A DNA stretch of 7,965 nt from Thermoleophilia bacterium. Lineage in GTDB: Bacteria > Actinomycetota > Thermoleophilia > Gaiellales > Gaiellaceae. Below are positions 5,313-7,965 of this stretch, piece after piece. Position 1 is the stretch's first letter. Each line of letters starts with the position of its first letter. The position numbers and the translations under genes are program-made. The notes below the pieces were generated by a model. The model made no database searches and had not been told where the DNA came from. It saw only the letters and a list, made by a program, of their open reading frames with translations. The stretch lies in assembly GCA_013362295.1 (NCBI GenBank), contig JABFWJ010000371.1:1-7965 (forward strand), in the 5' to 3' direction.

Positions 5313-5318
5313 AGTGTA
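5313..5318 (-). promoter_or_regulatory. Candidate −10 element (TACACT) for rplU-rpmA-obgE
   Basis: The 57-bp gap between rne and rplU contains GCTACACTTCGG on the minus strand, identical over 12 bases to the sequence in front of rsfS. A start 6–8 nt downstream would give a leader of about 35 nt before the rplU ATG. The −35 would lie within the last codons of rne, and no strong match is present there. This suggests that the ribosomal protein genes are transcribed independently of rne, at least in part. Confidence 0.5.
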
Positions 5319-5328
5319 GCGGCTTCTC

Positions 5329-7965
5329 TCAGTCCGAGTCGTCCAGGCCCCACTGGCTCATCGGGGTGTAGCCCCAGTCCGAGTCGCCGTTCCCGGCCGG
5401 CGTCTCCTCTTCCTCCTGGGCGGGCTCGGCCTCCTCCGCGACTGCGAGCGTGGCCGCCGTGCCGGTCGCCGCGGCCGTCTTCTTCTTGCGGTTCTTGCCG
5501 CCTCGGGTGCCGCGGCGCGTCTTCTTCTTGGCCGGCGCCGGCTCGTCGCCGTCCTCCGTGCCCAGCTCGCGGCCCGGGACGTGGATCACAGGGCCTGCCG
5601 GCTCTGCGTCCTCCGCAGCCGGCTCCTCCACGCCGGGCTCGTCCGCGGCCGGCTCCTCTCCGAGAAGCTCCTGCGGCTCGCCGCCGTTCGTGGCGGCCGC
5701 CGCTGCGGCCGTCTTCTTCTTGCGGTTGCGGCCACCGCGCGAGCCGCGGCGCGTCTTCTTCTTCGGCGCGGCGGGCGACTCGCCCTCGGCGGTCTCGTCC
5801 GCGACGAACTCGTCCTCCGCTTCCTCCGGAAGCACGTCCTCGACTGCGGCCGCCGCCGGCTCGACCTCCTCGACGTCCTCGGCCTTCTTGCGGCCCGTCG
5901 TGCGCTTCGCGCGCGTCGGCTTCTCGGCCTCCGCCTCGGCGGTGAGCGGCTCGTCCTCCGGCGTGACCGGCGTGACGAGCTCCGCCCACGCAGCGCCCTC
6001 GGTCATGGCAGTGATCCGCACCTTCACCTTCTTGCCGACGAGCTTGGCCGCGTCGCCGACGATCACGTCGACGTCGCGGACCTTGCCGACACCGGCATGC
6101 GGGTCGTAGAGCCCGAGCTCGCCGAGCTTGACCTCGACCTCGGCTCCGACGTCGAACGGGAGCGAGGGAGCGACCTTCTCCAGCGTGCCCTGGTCGACGA
6201 CGCGGAAGTGGTCGAGATGCTCTCCGTCCTTCCCGAGCAGGAAGAAGCGGCGCTTCGTCGTCTCCTCCAGCTCGCGCAGGCGCGAGCCGCTCGGGCCGAC
6301 GACGAGGTTCGCGACCTTCGCGGCGACCTCGACCTTGAACGCCTTGTCGCGCGAGCCGGGGGTCACGAGAGACCGGAGCCGGCGCTCGATGTCCACCGCG
6401 GCCGTGTGCTCGGAGACGACGATGCCGTCGCCGCCGCACGTCGGGCACTTCTTCGTCATCACCTCGCGCGGCCCGTCCGTGACGTTCTGGCGCGTCATCT
6501 CGACGAGGCCGAGCGGCGAGATCTCGACGACGTACGTCTTGGTGCGGTCGCGCTCGAGCTCCTCGCCGAGCGCCTTCTCGACGGCGGCGCGGTTCTTCGG
6601 GCTCGCCATGTCGATGAAGTCGATGACGATGATGCCGCCGATGTCACGCAGGCGCAGCTGCCGGACGACCTCCTTGACCGCCTCGAGATTGTTCTTCGTG
6701 ATCGTGTCCTCCAGCCGTCCCCCGGACTTCTTCGAGCGCGAGCCCACGTAGCGGCCGGTGTTCACGTCGATGACGGTGAACGCCTCGGCGTAGTCGAAGA
6801 TCAGGTAGCCGCCGGAGGGCAGGTCGACCCGGCGATTGAGCGTCGATCTGATCTCCTGCTCGACGCCGAATGCCTCCATCAGCGGCTCGCGCTCCTTGTA
6901 GCGCGTGACCCGGTCCGCCATGTGCGGTGATGTCTTCTTGAGATAGCCGACGATTCGCTTGTGCGTCCGGTCGTGGTCGACGAGCAGGCGCTCGAAGTCG
7001 CCGGTGAAGAGGTCGCGCACGACGCGCAGGGGCAGCTCCGACTCCTGGTAGACGAGCGACGGCGCCTTGGCGGTCTCCGCCTTGGCCTCGATCGACTTCC
7101 AGAGGCGCTGGAGGAAGTCGAGGTCGCGCTCGACGTCCTCCGCCGAGGCGCCCTCCGCGGCGGTGCGGACGATCACGCCGCCCTTCTTCGGGGCGCACTC
7201 CTTCAGGATCGCCTTGAGGCGGTTGCGCTCCTCGTCTTCGAGCCGGCGCGAGACACCGATGCCTTCGCCGTGCGGCACGTAGACGACGAAGCGGCCGGGG
7301 AGCGAGATCTCCGTCGTCAGCCGCGCGCCCTTCGTCTTCATCGGGTCCTTGACCGCCTGCACGAGGATCTTCTCCCCGCGCTGGATCAGGTCGGTGATCT
7401 TGCGCGCCGACTTGCGGCTGCCCTCGAGCTCGGGGCCGATGATCTCGTCGACATAAAGGAAGCCGTTCTTCTCGAGGCCGATCTCGACGAACGCGGCCTC
7501 CATGCCGGGCAGCACGTTGTCGACGACCCCGAGATAGATGTTGCCGGCGATCGAGCGGCGCTCGGGGCGCTCGAGGTAGACCTCGGCGACCTGGTCGTCC
7601 TCGAGGACGGCGACGCGCTTCTCGCCGGCGTCGACGGAGATCACGAGCTCGCGCTTCGCCTTCGGGAGCGGCGCGCGCCGCGGCGCAGTGCGGCGGCGCG
7701 TCTGCGAGGACGAGGTGCGTGTCTTGCGCTCGGCCGTCTTGCGCTCGGCCGTCTTCCTTCCGGTCGGGCGTTCGGTCGTCGTGGCGGTTGCGGTTGCGGT
7801 GGCGGTCGCGCCGGCGGCGGTCGTCTTCTTGCGACCACGCCCGCCTCGCGTACCGCGGCGGCGCTTCTTTGCCGCGCTGTCGGTCGTCGATTGTCCGCCG
7901 TCGCCCTCCGGGGCGCGGACGGTCAGCTGGTCAGGTTCGGGTGTCTCCGGGGCGCGCGTCAGCGG
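5329..7965 (-). CDS. rne: Ribonuclease E/G family endoribonuclease (5' end outside window)
   Basis: This is an RNA-cleaving endonuclease for mRNA decay and for rRNA and tRNA maturation; 878 residues are visible and the frame is open to the right edge. Counting from V at 7644, an S1-like domain lies at about 33–120 (GNIYLGVV, AAFVEIG, GFLYVDE). The catalytic aspartates match E. coli D303 and D346 as D293 (VIDVNTG) and D342 (IVIDFIDM), and the zinc-link is CPTC (400–403). A small domain (about 433–490) and a TRAM-like β-barrel (about 497–557) follow. About 107 residues before the core and 214 after it are low-complexity, acidic and Ala-rich, with three basic KK..RRG[ST]RGG..RKK motifs, and the C-terminus reads DWGYTPMSQWGLDDSD. 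The GTG at 7644 could be read as a start, but the upstream frame is open, has no stop and carries the same motif, so the gene is longer. The centrally placed core is the actinobacterial type. Confidence 0.96.
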   Translation of the reverse strand, partial: PLTRAPETPEPDQLTVRAPEGDGGQSTTDSAAKKRRRGTRGGRGRKKTTAAGATATATATATTTERPTGRKTAERKTAERKTRTSSSQTRRRTAPRRAPLPKAKRELVISVDAGEKRVAVLEDDQVAEVYLERPERRSIAGNIYLGVVDNVLPGMEAAFVEIGLEKNGFLYVDEIIGPELEGSRKSARKITDLIQRGEKILVQAVKDPMKTKGARLTTEISLPGRFVVYVPHGEGIGVSRRLEDEERNRLKAILKECAPKKGGVIVRTAAEGASAEDVERDLDFLQRLWKSIEAKAETAKAPSLVYQESELPLRVVRDLFTGDFERLLVDHDRTHKRIVGYLKKTSPHMADRVTRYKEREPLMEAFGVEQEIRSTLNRRVDLPSGGYLIFDYAEAFTVIDVNTGRYVGSRSKKSGGRLEDTITKNNLEAVKEVVRQLRLRDIGGIIVIDFIDMASPKNRAAVEKALGEELERDRTKTYVVEISPLGLVEMTRQNVTDGPREVMTKKCPTCGGDGIVVSEHTAAVDIERRLRSLVTPGSRDKAFKVEVAAKVANLVVGPSGSRLRELEETTKRRFFLLGKDGEHLDHFRVVDQGTLEKVAPSLPFDVGAEVEVKLGELGLYDPHAGVGKVRDVDVIVGDAAKLVGKKVKVRITAMTEGAAWAELVTPVTPEDEPLTAEAEAEKPTRAKRTTGRKKAEDVEEVEPAAAAVEDVLPEEAEDEFVADETAEGESPAAPKKKTRRGSRGGRNRKKKTAAAAAATNGGEPQELLGEEPAADEPGVEEPAAEDAEPAGPVIHVPGRELGTEDGDEPAPAKKKTRRGTRGGKNRKKKTAAATGTAATLAVAEEAEPAQEEEETPAGNGDSDWGYTPMSQWGLDDSD
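5476..5529 (-). repeat. Basic RGG-like motif, copy 3 (C-terminal region of RNase E)
   Basis: It encodes KKKTRRGTRGGKNRKKKT. The 54-bp unit is near-identical in DNA to 5710–5763, differing mainly in the middle third. The matching DNA suggests a fairly recent internal duplication or conversion within the gene. Confidence 0.85.
5710..5763 (-). repeat. Basic RGG-like motif, copy 2 (C-terminal region of RNase E)
   Basis: It encodes KKKTRRGSRGGRNRKKKT, followed by an alanine run. It matches copy 3 in 16 of 18 residues, and the spacing between the two copies (234 bp, 78 codons) is filled with an acidic linker. Confidence 0.85.
7721..7750 (-). repeat. 15-bp perfect tandem duplication in the RNase E N-terminal region
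   Basis: GTCTTGCGCTCGGCC occurs twice back to back on the plus strand and encodes ERKTA-type repeats (TAERKTAERK). The repeat length is a multiple of three, so the frame is kept. It lies in the low-complexity region before the catalytic core. Confidence 0.8.
7783..7806 (-). repeat. Hexanucleotide run encoding alternating Ala-Thr
   Basis: Four near-identical six-base units (GGCGGT, TGCGGT, TGCGGT, GGCGGT) encode alternating alanine and threonine in the RNase E N-terminal linker. Such runs change length by slippage in steps of two residues. Confidence 0.7.
7822..7869 (-). repeat. Basic RGG-like motif, copy 1 (before the RNase E core)
   Basis: It encodes KKRRRGTRGGRGRKKT, aligning with the two C-terminal copies through RRG[ST]RGG and the flanking lysines. 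It lies about 60 codons before the start of the catalytic core. Its presence in frame supports extending the gene to the window edge. Confidence 0.85.

Noticed and set aside
3682..5319. A 545-codon open frame on the plus strand opposite obgE, rpmA and rplU
   Set aside because: It crosses three well-identified genes and has a low-complexity Ser/Arg/Pro composition; it results from GC bias.
5271..5328. A ribosomal-protein leader RNA before rplU
   Set aside because: The leader would be only about 35 nt, with no stable structure that I can draw.
5222..6448. A 408-codon minus-strand open frame in another frame of rne and rplU
   Set aside because: It is Arg/Gly-rich and out of frame with RNase E, whose frame has catalytic motifs and normal composition.
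7642..7644. GTG as the true start of RNase E
   Set aside because: The upstream frame is open to the window edge and encodes the same basic motif found in the C-terminal tail, and no Shine–Dalgarno is seen. This GTG is an internal valine at the beginning of the core.

Overview
The window comes from a high-GC bacterium, most likely an actinobacterium. The block rne–rplU–rpmA–obgE–nadD–rsfS is a recognised actinobacterial arrangement. The RNase E catalytic core sits in the middle of a longer, low-complexity polypeptide, as in mycobacteria and streptomycetes. GTG and TTG starts are common here and candidate −10 elements are of the TAnnnT type. Within the phylum, a deep lineage such as Thermoleophilia (Gaiellales/Solirubrobacterales) is my best guess, but that placement is inference and was not tested by any search.

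Layout, left to right. Positions 1–138 hold the 3' end of an unrecognised plus-strand gene. It converges on a minus-strand gene at 226–1824 for a secreted family-5 (oligopeptide-type) ABC substrate-binding protein, and a nested hairpin at 155–211 separates the two. Upstream of that gene is a 5' region with a 16-bp palindrome. Next come an intrinsic terminator (2014–2040), tRNA-Ala(GGC) (2044–2116) and its promoter. Between the tRNA and rsfS lies a cluster of sequence-related hairpins (2184–2327).

From 2332 to the right edge the minus strand is a tightly packed housekeeping block. Transcribed from right to left it holds an RNase E/G (5' end outside the window), ribosomal proteins L21 and L27, the GTPase Obg, NadD (nicotinate-mononucleotide adenylyltransferase) and the ribosomal silencing factor RsfS. 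The rplU stop abuts the rpmA start, rpmA–obgE is separated by 16 bp, obgE and nadD overlap by 4 bp in GTGA, and nadD–rsfS is separated by 21 bp. The theme is ribosome biogenesis and control (L21, L27, Obg, RsfS), RNA processing (RNase E) and NAD synthesis (NadD).

I see no defence locus, CRISPR array, integrase or biosynthetic cluster, and nothing that amounts to a new multi-gene system. The points worth a second look are these: three copies of a basic RGG-like motif flanking the RNase core, with a TRAM-like module after it; an L21 carrying a linker and an extra helical domain; an Obg with a shortened C-terminal OCT domain; the hairpin family at 2184–2327; and a recurring TACACT element upstream of three transcription units.
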